64,000 nucleotides of DNA from Actinokineospora globicatena (GTDB lineage Bacteria > Actinomycetota > Actinomycetes > Mycobacteriales > Pseudonocardiaceae), in the NCBI RefSeq assembly GCF_024171945.1, contig NZ_JAMTCR010000002.1:496001-560000 (forward strand). The letters run 5' to 3'. This document shows positions 18,829 through 27,401 of this stretch, in pieces. Position numbers and translations under genes: made by a program. The notes under the pieces were generated by a model. The model ran no database searches and was not told the DNA's origin. It saw nothing but the letters and a program-made list of their open reading frames with translations. Position 1 is the stretch's first letter; the number at the start of each line of letters is the position of its first letter.

Positions 18829-19625
18829 ACCGGTTCACCAGGACCGCCCAGCGCTGGGTGGTGTTCGTCGCCGCGGTCGCGCTGTGGGAGCTGGTGACGC
18901 AGCTGGCCGAGGCGAGCGGCGCGGCCATGAGCTTCTTCTTCCCGCCGCCGTCGGAGATCGCGCTGACCGCGAAGGACCTGTGGTTCTCGTCGGCGTTCGG
19001 CAAGCACATCGTGCCCGGCGTCGGCCGGATGCTCGGCGGCTGGGCGCTGGCGGGCGTCATCGGCGTCGCGTTCGGCATCCTGCTCGGCCGGTCCCGGCAC
19101 GCGATGGCCTACCTGGGCGCGGTCTTCAACTTCCTGCGCTCGATCCCGCCGCCGCTGCTGGTGCCGTTCTTCGTCGCCGCGGTCGGCACCACGAACATGC
19201 AGTTCCCGACGATCGTGTTCGGCGCGATCTGGCCGGTGCTGCTCAACACCGTCGACGGGGCGCGCGGCGTCGACGCGACCAAGGTCGAGACCGCCAGGGT
19301 GTTCCGGCTCTCCCGCACCCAGTGGACGCTCGGGGTGGTGCTGCCCTCGGCGCTGCCCAAGGTGTTCGCGGGCCTGCGGCTGAGCCTGTCCATCGCGCTG
19401 ATCCTGATGGTCATCTCCGAGTTGGTCGGCTCGGCCAACGGCATCGGCAACCAGCTGGTGCGGGCCCAGCGCGACTACGAGCCCACCGCCATGTGGGCCT
19501 GGATCGTGCTGCTCGGCGTGCTCGGCTACCTGTTCAACACCGTGCTCCTGGCGCTTGAGCGGCGCGCGCTTGCCTGGCAACCGCGGCACTCGCTCGAGAC
19601 GCAGGCGCTCGCCACCGGAGGCTGA
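18825..19625 (+). CDS. ABC importer permease, second
   Basis: 266-residue permease paralogous to the preceding one. The membrane segments start at WVVFVAAVALWELVTQL, and the EAA-loop equivalent is VETARVFRLSRTQWTLGVVL. The GTG start overlaps the stop of the first permease (GTGA), indicating coupled translation and a heterodimeric pore. The gene is followed directly by the ATPase. Confidence 0.92.
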   Translation: MNRFTRTAQRWVVFVAAVALWELVTQLAEASGAAMSFFFPPPSEIALTAKDLWFSSAFGKHIVPGVGRMLGGWALAGVIGVAFGILLGRSRHAMAYLGAVFNFLRSIPPPLLVPFFVAAVGTTNMQFPTIVFGAIWPVLLNTVDGARGVDATKVETARVFRLSRTQWTLGVVLPSALPKVFAGLRLSLSIALILMVISELVGSANGIGNQLVRAQRDYEPTAMWAWIVLLGVLGYLFNTVLLALERRALAWQPRHSLETQALATGG

Positions 19626-19626
19626 C

Positions 19627-20400
19627 GTGAACATGTTGGAGGTCGACGGGCTCGGCCACACCTACAAGGGCAAGGACGGCTCGCACACCGCGATCGATGG
19701 ACTCGACTTCACCGTCGGCGCAGGCGAACTCGTGTGTGTGGTTGGACCGTCCGGCTGCGGTAAGTCGACGCTGCTGCGCACGATCGCCGGGCTGATCCGC
19801 CCCTCCAGGGGCACGGTGAGCCTGCACGGCACCAAGGTCGACGGTGTTCCCCGGGACCTGGCCGTGGTCTTCCAGGACTACAGCCGCTCGTTGTTCCCGT
19901 GGTTGTCGGTGACCCGCAACGTCGAGTTCCCACTGCGGTCGTTGTCGCGCACGGAACGCGAAGCGAGGGCCGTGGAGGCCCTCGCGGCGGTCGGACTGGC
20001 CGCGGCGGGCAAGAAGTACCCGTGGCAGCTCTCCGGCGGCATGCAGCAGCGCGTGGCCATCGCGCGCGCGTTGGCCTACCGGCCGTCGCTGCTGCTGATG
20101 GACGAGCCGTTCGCGTCGGTCGACGCGCAGACCCGGTTCGAGCTCGAGGACCTGCTGCTGCGCATCCGCCGGGAGCAGGACACGACCGTCCTGCTGGTCA
20201 CCCACGACATCGACGAGAGCGTCTACCTGGGCGACCGGGTGCTGGTGCTGTCGAAGTCCCCGGCGACCGTGGTGGCGCACCTGGACGTGCCGCTCGGACC
20301 GGTGCGCGACCAGATCGGCACCCGGGCCAGCGAGGACTTCGTCGAGCTGCGGGCCAAGGTCGCCGGTCTGCTGCAGGGCGGCCCCGTGAGCGTCCGCTGA
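19627..20400 (+). CDS. ABC importer ATP-binding protein (SsuB/TauB-like)
   Basis: 257-residue nucleotide-binding subunit that powers the importer. Walker A is GPSGCGKST, the signature LSGGMQQR, Walker B LLLMDEPF, and the H-loop VTHDIDE. The Q-loop segment VFQDYSRSLFPWLSV is typical of the nitrate/sulfonate/taurine group. GTG at 19627 follows CGGAGG by 6 bases; an ATG two codons later is an alternative. It is the last gene of the operon, followed by a strong hairpin. Confidence 0.94.
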   Translation: MNMLEVDGLGHTYKGKDGSHTAIDGLDFTVGAGELVCVVGPSGCGKSTLLRTIAGLIRPSRGTVSLHGTKVDGVPRDLAVVFQDYSRSLFPWLSVTRNVEFPLRSLSRTEREARAVEALAAVGLAAAGKKYPWQLSGGMQQRVAIARALAYRPSLLLMDEPFASVDAQTRFELEDLLLRIRREQDTTVLLVTHDIDESVYLGDRVLVLSKSPATVVAHLDVPLGPVRDQIGTRASEDFVELRAKVAGLLQGGPVSVR

Positions 20401-20412
20401 GGACAGGGCGAC

Positions 20413-20452
20413 GAAGAGGGTCCCACCGGAACCGCCCGGTGGGACCCTCTTC
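20413..20452. terminator. bidirectional hairpin terminator
   Basis: Perfect 17-bp stem starting GAAGAGGGTCCCACCGG with a 6-base loop (20430-20435), between the convergent ABC ATPase and LppU-like genes; it can serve both. Confidence 0.85.
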
Positions 20453-20469
20453 GCGTCAAACCCCTGGTA

Positions 20470-21306
20470 CTACGCGGAAGCCTTCGTGCAGATGGTCAGC
20501 TTCGGCTCGTCGTACTTGAAGTTCAGGTTCGCGTCCTCGCCGCACGCCGCCTCGTCGACCTTGCCGTCGACGACGTCGAGGATCTCGATCTGGTGCGTGC
20601 CGCAGGCGATCTTCTTGGTCTTGGCCGGGCTGTCCAGGTCGGACAGGCAGTCGCCCTTCTTGACGTTGAGCACCAGGCACAGCGAGAAGCCACCGCTGTT
20701 GCCGCGCCGCGAGGACTCCTCGTACTCGAGGTAGTCGCTCTCGCTCGGGCAGGTCGCCGCGCCGCTGTCGAGCTTCTTGCCGACCTTGAACACCGCCTCC
20801 TGGCTGGCGCAGTCGATCTTCTCGACATCGGCGTCGTCGGAGGTGTCCTTGTTGACCTTGATGCAGTCACCGACCGAGGCGGTCGCCGCCGACTTGGTGA
20901 AGTAGGCGAAGGCCGCGATGCCGATGCCGACCACCGCGACCAGCAGCACGACGATGCGGAAGATCTTCTTGCCGCTGCCGCGCTTGGCGGGCGGGTCGAC
21001 CTGCGGCGGGGCCGCCGGGAAGCCGACCGGCTGCTGGCCGTGCGGGGGCGGCGGGGCCTGGCCGTAGCCGGGCTGCGGCGGGAGCTGCTGGCCGCCGGGC
21101 GGGGTGCCGGGACCCTGCGGGTAGGCCTGCCCACCGGGCGGCGTTCCGGGACCCTGCTGCGGGTACGGCTGGCCACCGGGCGGCGTGCCAGGGCCCTGCT
21201 GCGGGTAGGGCTGACCCCCCGGCGGAGTTCCCGGCCCCTGCTGGAAGGGCTGGTTGGGGCCGCCCTGCGGCGGAGGGAACTGGCCCGGCTGCTGCGGGTT
21301 GGACAT
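20470..21306 (-). CDS. LppU/SCO3897-like membrane protein with Pro/Gln repeat tail
   Basis: 278 residues in three parts. Residues 1-~110 are a cytosolic Pro/Gly/Gln-rich region with four tandem units of GPGTPPGGQPYPQQ type (residues 24-73). A single membrane helix follows (IFRIVVLLVAVVGIGIAAFAYF). The ~150-residue extracytoplasmic domain has six or more cysteines (VGDCIKV, KIDCAS, CPSESDY, LCLVLN, KGDCLS, ACGTH), the pattern of LppU/SCO3897 family proteins. Function is unknown. ATG at 21304-21306 has the site GAGGTG; a start four codons upstream is less likely. The next gene on this strand encodes a shorter paralogue, so the pair looks like a tandem duplication. Confidence 0.85.
   Translation of the reverse strand: MSNPQQPGQFPPPQGGPNQPFQQGPGTPPGGQPYPQQGPGTPPGGQPYPQQGPGTPPGGQAYPQGPGTPPGGQQLPPQPGYGQAPPPPHGQQPVGFPAAPPQVDPPAKRGSGKKIFRIVVLLVAVVGIGIAAFAYFTKSAATASVGDCIKVNKDTSDDADVEKIDCASQEAVFKVGKKLDSGAATCPSESDYLEYEESSRRGNSGGFSLCLVLNVKKGDCLSDLDSPAKTKKIACGTHQIEILDVVDGKVDEAACGEDANLNFKYDEPKLTICTKASA
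21088..21237 (-). repeat. in-frame 42-bp tandem repeat
   Basis: Two full 14-codon units (GPGTPPGGQPYPQQ), one 13-codon and one 9-codon unit within the LppU-like gene. Unit number is likely to vary between strains. Confidence 0.85.
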
Positions 21307-21446
21307 CGTGCACCTCAATGGCGTTGGAAAGCGACAAAGCCGACACCATCCCCCCTTGGGATACGCTCGGTGCGGCGGTGCAATGTAGCGCGTCGCTCGA
21401 ATGGACGTAACGCAAACCCCACATCCGGACTAAACGTCACGCTTCG

Positions 21447-22037
21447 TCACGAACCGGTCGTGTTGGGTGTCTCCAAGCAGAACACAACCGCGGGCTCGGG
21501 GTAACCCAGACCGTTCCCATTAGGACACGGCGACGGGTCCGAGGTGTCGCGCAGCTCGTCGACGACCTTGATCGCGTCGGGCGAGTCGCACGGGCCGACC
21601 TTGAAGGCCTGGTTCGGGTCGTCGGGCACGTAGCAGTTGCCCTTGACGAAGTTGGGCATCAGGCAGAGCAGTTCCTTGTCGGTGCGCATCTCCCGGTAGG
21701 CGCCCTCGGCGCAGCCCGCCGCGGACAGGTCCTTGCGGCTCGCGATGCGGAACGCCGCGGTGTCGGCGCAGCTGACCGGCTCGACCGTGGCCGTGTCACC
21801 CGCCCCGGTGACCGTCGCGCACTCCGCGGGGGCGTCGTCGGCGAGCACGTAGCGGAAGACGACGAAACCGACCCCCGCGATGAGCACCGCGATGATCGCG
21901 ACCGCCCACAGCGGCAACATCCTGTGCCGCCGGGGGCCCGCGGGCTCGACCTTCCCGTCCAGGAAGTCCAACGGCCGCTCATCGGCCTCTGGGGTGGGCT
22001 GCTCGGCCGGGGTGTCCGGCCCGTCGGGCTTGCTCAT
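21447..22037 (-). CDS. LppU-like membrane protein, paralogue
   Basis: 196-residue protein with a short acidic cytosolic segment, one membrane helix (MLPLWAVAIIAVLIAGVGFVVF) and an extracytoplasmic domain with spaced cysteines (ECATV, VSCADTAAF, GCAEGAY, LCLMP, GNCYVP, GPCDSP). The order resembles the domain of the neighbouring gene at 20470-21306, but the repeat tail is missing. Function is unknown. The two genes are separated by 140 bp. The gene is divergent from the XPB helicase gene, with 146 bp between start codons. Confidence 0.82.
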   Translation of the reverse strand: MSKPDGPDTPAEQPTPEADERPLDFLDGKVEPAGPRRHRMLPLWAVAIIAVLIAGVGFVVFRYVLADDAPAECATVTGAGDTATVEPVSCADTAAFRIASRKDLSAAGCAEGAYREMRTDKELLCLMPNFVKGNCYVPDDPNQAFKVGPCDSPDAIKVVDELRDTSDPSPCPNGNGLGYPEPAVVFCLETPNTTGS

Positions 22038-22183
22038 GCGTTGCCTTTGCGGGGTGGGGGCGGGTGCTCGGCACCGGGTGCTGGTGGGCGTGGACGGTAT
22101 CCGGGGCGCACAGCCCGTGGTCCCGCCGGTTACCGAACTGTGCCCGGCCCGTGCGACCGCGCCGGGTTTGCGACACTGGACGG

Positions 22184-23836
22184 GTGACCGACGGCCCGCT
22201 GATCGTGCAATCAGACAAGACCCTGCTGTTGGAGATCGACCACCCCAGCGCGGGCGACGCGCGGACCGCCATCGCGCCGTTCGCGGAACTGGAGCGCGCC
22301 CCTGAGCACGTGCACACCTACCGGATCACCCCGCTGGCGTTGTGGAACGCCCGCGCCGCTGGTCACGACGCCGAGCAGGTGGTCGACGCGCTGTCGACCT
22401 ACTCGCGCTACCCGGTGCCGCAACCGCTGCTGATCGACGTCGTCGACACCATGGCCCGCTTCGGCAGGCTGTCGCTGGCCAACCACCCGGCGCACGGGCT
22501 GGTGATGACCTCCACCGACCGCGCGGTGCTGGAGGAGGTGCTGCGCAACAAGAAGATCAACCCGATGCTCGGCGCCCGCATCGACCAGGACAACGTGGTC
22601 GTGCACCCGAGTGAGCGCGGCCGCCTCAAGCAGGCGCTGCTCAAGGTCGGCTGGCCCGCCGAGGACTTCGCCGGGTACGTCGACGGCGAGGCGCACCCGA
22701 TCGCGCTGCACGAGGAGGGCTGGCAGCTGCGCGACTACCAGCGGATGGCCGCCGAGTCGTTCTGGGCGGGCGGCTCCGGTGTGGTCGTGCTGCCCTGCGG
22801 CGCGGGCAAGACCCTGGTCGGCGCGGCCGCGATGGCGCTGGCGCAGGCCACGACGCTGATCCTGGTGACCAACACGGTGGCGGGCAGGCAGTGGAAGCGC
22901 GAGCTGATCGCGCGCACGTCGCTGACCGAGGAGGAGATCGGCGAGTACTCCGGCGAGCGCAAGGAGATCCGGCCGATCACCATCGCCACCTACCAGGTGA
23001 TCACCCGCAAGTCCGGCGGCGAGTACCGGCACCTGGAGCTGTTCGACTCCCGGGACTGGGGCCTGGTGGTCTACGACGAGGTGCACCTGCTGCCCGCGCC
23101 GGTGTTCCGGATGACCGCCGACCTGCAGTCGCGGCGCCGCCTCGGGCTGACCGCGACCCTGGTGCGCGAGGACGGCCGGGAGGGCGACGTGTTCTCGCTC
23201 ATCGGCCCGAAGCGCTACGACGTGCCGTGGCGCGACATCGAGCAGCAGGGCTGGATCGCGCCAGCCGAGTGCACCGAGGTGCGGGTGACGCTCACCGACA
23301 ACGAGCGGCTGGAGTACGCGACCGCCGAGGCCGACACCCGGTACAAGCTGTGCTCGACGGCCCGCACGAAGATCCCGGTGGTCCAGTCGATCCTGGACCG
23401 GCACCCCGGCGAGCCGACCCTGGTGATCGGCGCCTACCTCGACCAGCTCGACGAGCTCGGGGTGGCGCTCGACGCCCCGGTCATCCAGGGCGCGACCAAG
23501 AACAAGGAGCGCGAGGAGCTGTTCGACGCGTTCCGCCGGGGCGAGCTGCGCACGCTGGTGGTGTCGAAGGTGGCGAACTTCTCCATCGACCTGCCGGAGG
23601 CCTCGGTGGCGGTGCAGGTGTCCGGCACGTTCGGGTCCCGGCAGGAGGAGGCGCAGCGGCTCGGTCGGCTGCTGCGGCCCAAGGGCGACGGGCGGCAGGC
23701 GCACTTCTACTCCGTGGTCGCCAGGGACACCCTGGACACCGAGTACGCGGCGCACCGGCAGCGGTTCCTGGCCGAGCAGGGCTACGCGTACCGGATCTGC
23801 GACGCCGACGACCTGCTCGGGCCGCCGATCCCGTAG
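22184..23836 (+). CDS. XPB/Ssl2-type DNA repair helicase
   Basis: SF2 helicase of 550 residues related to eukaryotic XPB (ERCC3), a 3'-5' DNA translocase acting in nucleotide excision repair. The N-terminal damage-recognition-like domain (1-~170) is followed by RecA-like domain 1 with Walker A PCGAGKT and the DEVH box (VVYDEVHLL). The RED motif region and RecA-like domain 2 follow with motif VI QRLGRLLRPKG. GTG at 22184 is preceded at 6 bases by GACACT, a weak leaderless-type -10. In M. tuberculosis the orthologue ercc3 (Rv0861c) sits next to Rv0862c; here about 10.9 kb separates it from that partner at 9077-11311. It is convergent with the beta-lactamase-like gene with only 6 bp between stops. 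Confidence 0.95.
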   Translation: MTDGPLIVQSDKTLLLEIDHPSAGDARTAIAPFAELERAPEHVHTYRITPLALWNARAAGHDAEQVVDALSTYSRYPVPQPLLIDVVDTMARFGRLSLANHPAHGLVMTSTDRAVLEEVLRNKKINPMLGARIDQDNVVVHPSERGRLKQALLKVGWPAEDFAGYVDGEAHPIALHEEGWQLRDYQRMAAESFWAGGSGVVVLPCGAGKTLVGAAAMALAQATTLILVTNTVAGRQWKRELIARTSLTEEEIGEYSGERKEIRPITIATYQVITRKSGGEYRHLELFDSRDWGLVVYDEVHLLPAPVFRMTADLQSRRRLGLTATLVREDGREGDVFSLIGPKRYDVPWRDIEQQGWIAPAECTEVRVTLTDNERLEYATAEADTRYKLCSTARTKIPVVQSILDRHPGEPTLVIGAYLDQLDELGVALDAPVIQGATKNKEREELFDAFRRGELRTLVVSKVANFSIDLPEASVAVQVSGTFGSRQEEAQRLGRLLRPKGDGRQAHFYSVVARDTLDTEYAAHRQRFLAEQGYAYRICDADDLLGPPIP

Positions 23837-23842
23837 CCAGGC

Positions 23843-24649
23843 CTAGGCAAGCTCGGCGAGCACCCCGTCGGTGAACGGCGGCCACGCCTGGACGGCCCAC
23901 TCGCCGAAGGGCCGGTCGGTCAGCGCGACGCAGGCCACCCCGGCGTCGGGGTCGACCCACAGGAAGGTGCCGGACTGGCCGAAGTGGCCGAAGGTGCGCG
24001 GCGAGCTGCGCTGCCCGGTCCAGTGCGGCGCCTTGCCGTCGCGCAGCTCGAAGCCGAGGCCCCAGTCGTTGGGCTTCTGCATGCCGTAGCCGGGGAGCAC
24101 CCCGTTGAGGCCGGGGAAGGCGACGGTGGTGGCCTCGGCGAGGGTCTCCTCGGCGACCAGCGTCGGGGCCTGGAGCTCGGCGGCGAACCTGGTCAGGTCG
24201 GCGCAGGTGGACACCGCACCCGCGCCCGCCTGGCCCTCCAGCGCGGAGTCGGCCATGCCCAGCGGCTGGAACACCGCCTCGGCGAGGTAGCGGTCGAACG
24301 GGATGCCGGTGGCCTCGTGGACGGCCTCGGCGAGCATGTGGAAGCCGGTGTTGGAGTAGATGCGCCGAGCACCCGGCTCGGCCTGCTGGGTGTCGGAGTC
24401 GAAGGCGAGGCCGGAGGTGTGCGCGATGAGGTGCCGCACGGTCGCCGGACCGGCGGGCTGGTCCCACTCCAGGGCGCCCTCCTCGACGGCGACGAGCACC
24501 GCGTAGGCGGTCAGCGGCTTGGTCACCGACGCGAGCGGGAACCGGCGGCCCTGGTCGCCTGTGCTGCCCAGCACAGTGCCGTCGGCCGACACCACCGCGG
24601 CGGCCGCGTTGTCCACCGGCCACCCGGCCACCACGTCCAAGCTGCGCAT
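23843..24649 (-). CDS. serine beta-lactamase-fold hydrolase
   Basis: 268-residue member of the beta-lactamase/DD-peptidase/esterase family (class C-like fold). The nucleophile motif is SVTK (SxxK), the second motif YSN (YxN) and the third HFG near the C-terminus (HxG). No signal peptide is visible, so it is probably cytosolic and more likely an esterase or peptidase than a secreted beta-lactamase. ATG at 24647-24649 has TAGGGT 6 bases upstream, another leaderless start. It is divergent from menC. Confidence 0.87.
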   Translation of the reverse strand: MRSLDVVAGWPVDNAAAAVVSADGTVLGSTGDQGRRFPLASVTKPLTAYAVLVAVEEGALEWDQPAGPATVRHLIAHTSGLAFDSDTQQAEPGARRIYSNTGFHMLAEAVHEATGIPFDRYLAEAVFQPLGMADSALEGQAGAGAVSTCADLTRFAAELQAPTLVAEETLAEATTVAFPGLNGVLPGYGMQKPNDWGLGFELRDGKAPHWTGQRSSPRTFGHFGQSGTFLWVDPDAGVACVALTDRPFGEWAVQAWPPFTDGVLAELA

Positions 24650-24655
24650 GCCACC

Positions 24656-24661
24656 ACCCTA
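24656..24661 (-). promoter_or_regulatory. leaderless -10 box (TAGGGT)
   Basis: TAGGGT on the minus strand, 6 bases before the ATG of the beta-lactamase-fold hydrolase. Confidence 0.6.
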
Positions 24662-24714
24662 CGGTCCGGCCCTTCCCCCAGCGGCCACACCGGGTGTTCT
24701 GCGACGATGCAGGG

Positions 24715-25662
24715 GTGTTCGCAGAGCAAACGCGTGTCTACGCGATCCCGATGCACACCTCGTTCCGCGGCATCACGGTGCGCGAGGGGCTGCTGCTGCG
24801 CGGCGACGCGGGCTGGGGCGAGTTCTGCCCGTTCGCCGACTACACCGACACCGAGGCGGTGCCCTGGCTCAAGAGCGCGCTGGAGGCCGCCGAGCACGGC
24901 TGGCCAGCGCCGGTGCGCGACCTCATCCCGGTGAACGCGACGGTGCCGGTGGTGTCCCCGGAGCGCGCGGCCGAGATCGTCCGCGCGTCCGGGTGCACCA
25001 CGGCGAAGGTGAAGGTCGCCGACCCGGGATCGACCTTGGGACAAGACGTCGAGCGGGTCGCCGCCGTGCGCGACGCCCTCGGTCCGTCCGGCCAGGTGCG
25101 GGTCGACGCGAACGGGGCGTGGGACGTCGACCGCGCTGTTGCGGCGATCACCGCGCTCGACCGGGCGGCAGGCGGGCTCGAGTACGTCGAGCAGCCGTGC
25201 CGCACCATCGAGGAACTCGCCGCCGTCCGCCGCCGGGTGGACGTCCGCATCGCCGCCGACGAGTCGATCCGCCGCGCGGAGGACCCGTTGCGGGTGGCGG
25301 TCGCCGGTGCGGCGGACATCGCGGTGCTCAAGGTCGCGCCGCTGGGCGGGGTCCGGCGGGCGCTCGCGGTCGCCGAGTCCGCCGGTCTGCCGTGCGTGGT
25401 GTCCTCGGCCCTGGAGACCAGCATCGGCATCGCGGCGGGGCTCGCCCTCGCCGGTGCCCTCCCGACGCTCGACTACGCGTGCGGGCTGGGCACTCTGTCA
25501 CTGCTCACCACCGACGCCGTGACGCACCCGTTCCGGCCGAACAACGGCTGGCTGCCCGTCCCCCGGACCGCCCCGGCCCCGGACGCGCTCACCGAGGCCG
25601 ACCCGCGCACCCGGGACCGCTGGCTCTCGCGCCTGGGCCGGGTGACGGCGCTGAGCGGCTAG
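24715..25662 (+). CDS. menC: o-succinylbenzoate synthase MenC
   Basis: Enolase-superfamily enzyme dehydrating SHCHC to o-succinylbenzoate in menaquinone synthesis. The 315-residue protein starts VFAEQTRVYAIPM, matching the short N-terminus of actinobacterial MenC. The catalytic lysine pair is AKVKVAD; the metal ligands are VDANGAW (Asp), EQPCR (Glu) and ADES (Asp); the second lysine is VLKVAP. GTG at 24715 is preferred over an upstream ATG at 24694 from the family alignment. No other men gene is in the window. The stop overlaps the stop of the convergent AraC gene. Confidence 0.9.
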   Translation: MFAEQTRVYAIPMHTSFRGITVREGLLLRGDAGWGEFCPFADYTDTEAVPWLKSALEAAEHGWPAPVRDLIPVNATVPVVSPERAAEIVRASGCTTAKVKVADPGSTLGQDVERVAAVRDALGPSGQVRVDANGAWDVDRAVAAITALDRAAGGLEYVEQPCRTIEELAAVRRRVDVRIAADESIRRAEDPLRVAVAGAADIAVLKVAPLGGVRRALAVAESAGLPCVVSSALETSIGIAAGLALAGALPTLDYACGLGTLSLLTTDAVTHPFRPNNGWLPVPRTAPAPDALTEADPRTRDRWLSRLGRVTALSG

Positions 25663-26522
25663 ACCGGTTCCACCGGGAGCCACAGCTCGCAGGTGGCGGT
25701 GTCTTCCGAGCGTTCCAGGACCGTGAGGATCGACGGGCCCGGTCGTAGCCGCCACGGGTTGGCGGGGAACCACTCGGTGGCGGTCGCGGCCCAGGTGTTC
25801 TGCAGCGCCTCGGGATACGGCCCTTCGGAGCGGAACACCGCCCAGGTACCCGCCGGGACCGCGATGGCGTCGAGGTCGTCGGGCACGGGGGTGTCCTGGG
25901 AGATCGCGACGCCGTGCAGGTAGGTCAGCTCACTGCCCTCCGTGGCGTCCGGGTCGACGTCGGCACTGACCTGCAACAACCCGGGCGGCTCGGTGTCGGC
26001 CAGGGCCTTGAGCCGCACGTGCGCTTCCGGCGGCAGCGCGGTGATGTGCGCCAGGATGTGCGGGTTGACGCCGCGGTGGACCAACGGCACACGCGCGGCG
26101 TGCCCCACCAACCGGAACGCGGACCGCTCAGCGATGCGGGTGTCCATGGGAGTGCTCCCTTCAACGGTCAGCCGAAACCTGACCTTCGGTTGTGTCCGAA
26201 GAGGACCACCATCCCGGCGCGCGGCACTCGGCCCGATCCCGTGCACGGCACGAAACGCCCGCCCGAACGCCTCAGTGGACGAATACCCGTACCGCACGGC
26301 GATGCTCAACAGATCCCCCTGCCGCCGAACCACATCCGCAGCCGCGACCGTCATCCGCCGCCTGCGCACGTACTCCGACAACGGCATCCCCGCCAACGAA
26401 GAGAACATCCGCCGCAAGTGGTACTCCGTAGTCCCCTCCCCCCGAGCCACCCCAGCGACGTCGACATCCTCCCCGAGCCCCGCCTCCACAAGATCAACCA
26501 ACCGAGTGAGCGCCGAGATCAT
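25659..26522 (-). CDS. AraC-family regulator with GyrI-like effector-binding domain
   Basis: 287-residue transcription factor. Residues ~1-105 are the AraC double HTH: YHLRRMFSSLAGMPLSEYVR and LLSIAVRYGYSSTEAFGRAF followed by the family PSAARR. Residues ~125-287 are a GyrI/SOUL-type small-molecule domain (MDTRIAERSAFRLVGHAARV ... GTWAVFRSEG ... CELWLPV). Such ROB/BmrR-like proteins respond to drugs or hydrophobic cations. ATG at 26520-26522 has GGGAGGA 4 bases upstream. A non-coding region with degenerate repeats lies upstream. Targets are unknown; no efflux gene is adjacent. Confidence 0.9.
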   Translation of the reverse strand: MISALTRLVDLVEAGLGEDVDVAGVARGEGTTEYHLRRMFSSLAGMPLSEYVRRRRMTVAAADVVRRQGDLLSIAVRYGYSSTEAFGRAFRAVHGIGPSAARRDGGPLRTQPKVRFRLTVEGSTPMDTRIAERSAFRLVGHAARVPLVHRGVNPHILAHITALPPEAHVRLKALADTEPPGLLQVSADVDPDATEGSELTYLHGVAISQDTPVPDDLDAIAVPAGTWAVFRSEGPYPEALQNTWAATATEWFPANPWRLRPGPSILTVLERSEDTATCELWLPVEPV

Positions 26523-27135
26523 CCAGTCCTCCCTTCCCCACCCACCCTGCCGCCCGAACCCGCCTCCCCACCCAACTCCCCCGAACCAATCCGATCAGTT
26601 CCCCGCCCACAACCCCATTCCCCAATGGACACCCACTCGGGATCACCCCCACCCACGTCCGCCCCTACCGCGCCCCAAGCGACTCCGAACCCACCAACTC
26701 CCGCACCCCGAACGGACTCACCAAGTCCGCCTGCCCCTCCGGCACCCACCAAGCCCCGCGACTCCACCCACTCTTACGGCTCCGCACAGCCCCTACGGAT
26801 CCACCAGCTCTTAAGGCTTCGCCCACCCCAGCGGCCCTGCGGAGTCCTTGCCCTTCGGCCAAACCGCACAACCCCAGCGGCCCCGTACAGTCCTCGCCCC
26901 CGACAACCGCACCACCCAACCCAAGCCGCCCCGCCCGCGCCTACGGCTCCCCCAACCCCACCGCGCAACCCCTGCGGCTCCGCCCAACCGCTCCACCTGC
27001 TCCTACGGCTCCGCCCACACTTATGGCTCCGCCAAACCCCAGCCGCAGAGGCCTCTAGCCCTACCCGCCCCACCGGGCCGCTCCGCGCCTCTTACCCACC
27101 AACGCCGCTTCGCGCCCGCGCACGGTCCCACCCCA
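26523..27135. other. C-rich non-coding region with degenerate short repeats
   Basis: About 610 bp without a supportable gene. From ~26765 to 27050 a 14-17 base motif of the type CCTACGGCTCCGCCCA recurs with variation (for example ttacggctccgcaca, tgcggctccgccca, ttatggctccgccaa). All open frames are Pro/Thr or Gly/Arg low-complexity. Confidence 0.55.
26765..27050 (+). repeat. degenerate repeat array, unit like CCTACGGCTCCGCCCA
   Basis: At least seven recognisable variants of a short unit (TACGGCTCCGC, TACGGATCC, TAAGGCTTCGCCCA, TACGGCTCCC, TGCGGCTCCGCCCA, TACGGCTCCGCCCA, TATGGCTCCGCC), irregularly spaced. The spacing is too variable for CRISPR and no cas gene is near. Confidence 0.5.
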
Positions 27136-27264
27136 GCCCGGCCCCCACCCTCTCCGGGGGGCGGCCCAGGTCCAGTCTACCGGGGGGCACCGACGGGCGA
27201 TCTTGAAACAGGCCCCGTGGAGATCCACATGTGGATAACTTCTGTACCCCATAAGAGGGAAATC
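27136..27264 (-). repeat. dispersed intergenic element, copy C
   Basis: Third copy, same orientation as copy B. It keeps the perfect 14-bp palindrome ATCCACATGTGGAT (27223-27236), which overlaps the consensus DnaA box (TGTGGATAA on plus, 27230-27238). The outer CGCGCGCG flank of copies A and B is replaced by different sequence. Confidence 0.85.
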
Positions 27265-27401
27265 GGGGAGGCGGGCAATGGCAGATCGCCTGGTCAGGGG
27301 TGTGACTGCCGGTGCGGGGATGGGCAGCGGCGGCAAGTCGGATTGTGGGTGATCATCCAGGGGCGAGCGGACGCCGCACGAGTCCATAGTGGACAGAAGA
27401 G

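Noticed and set aside
26765..27050. CRISPR-like repeat array
   Set aside because: Units are short, degenerate and irregularly spaced; no cas genes in the window.
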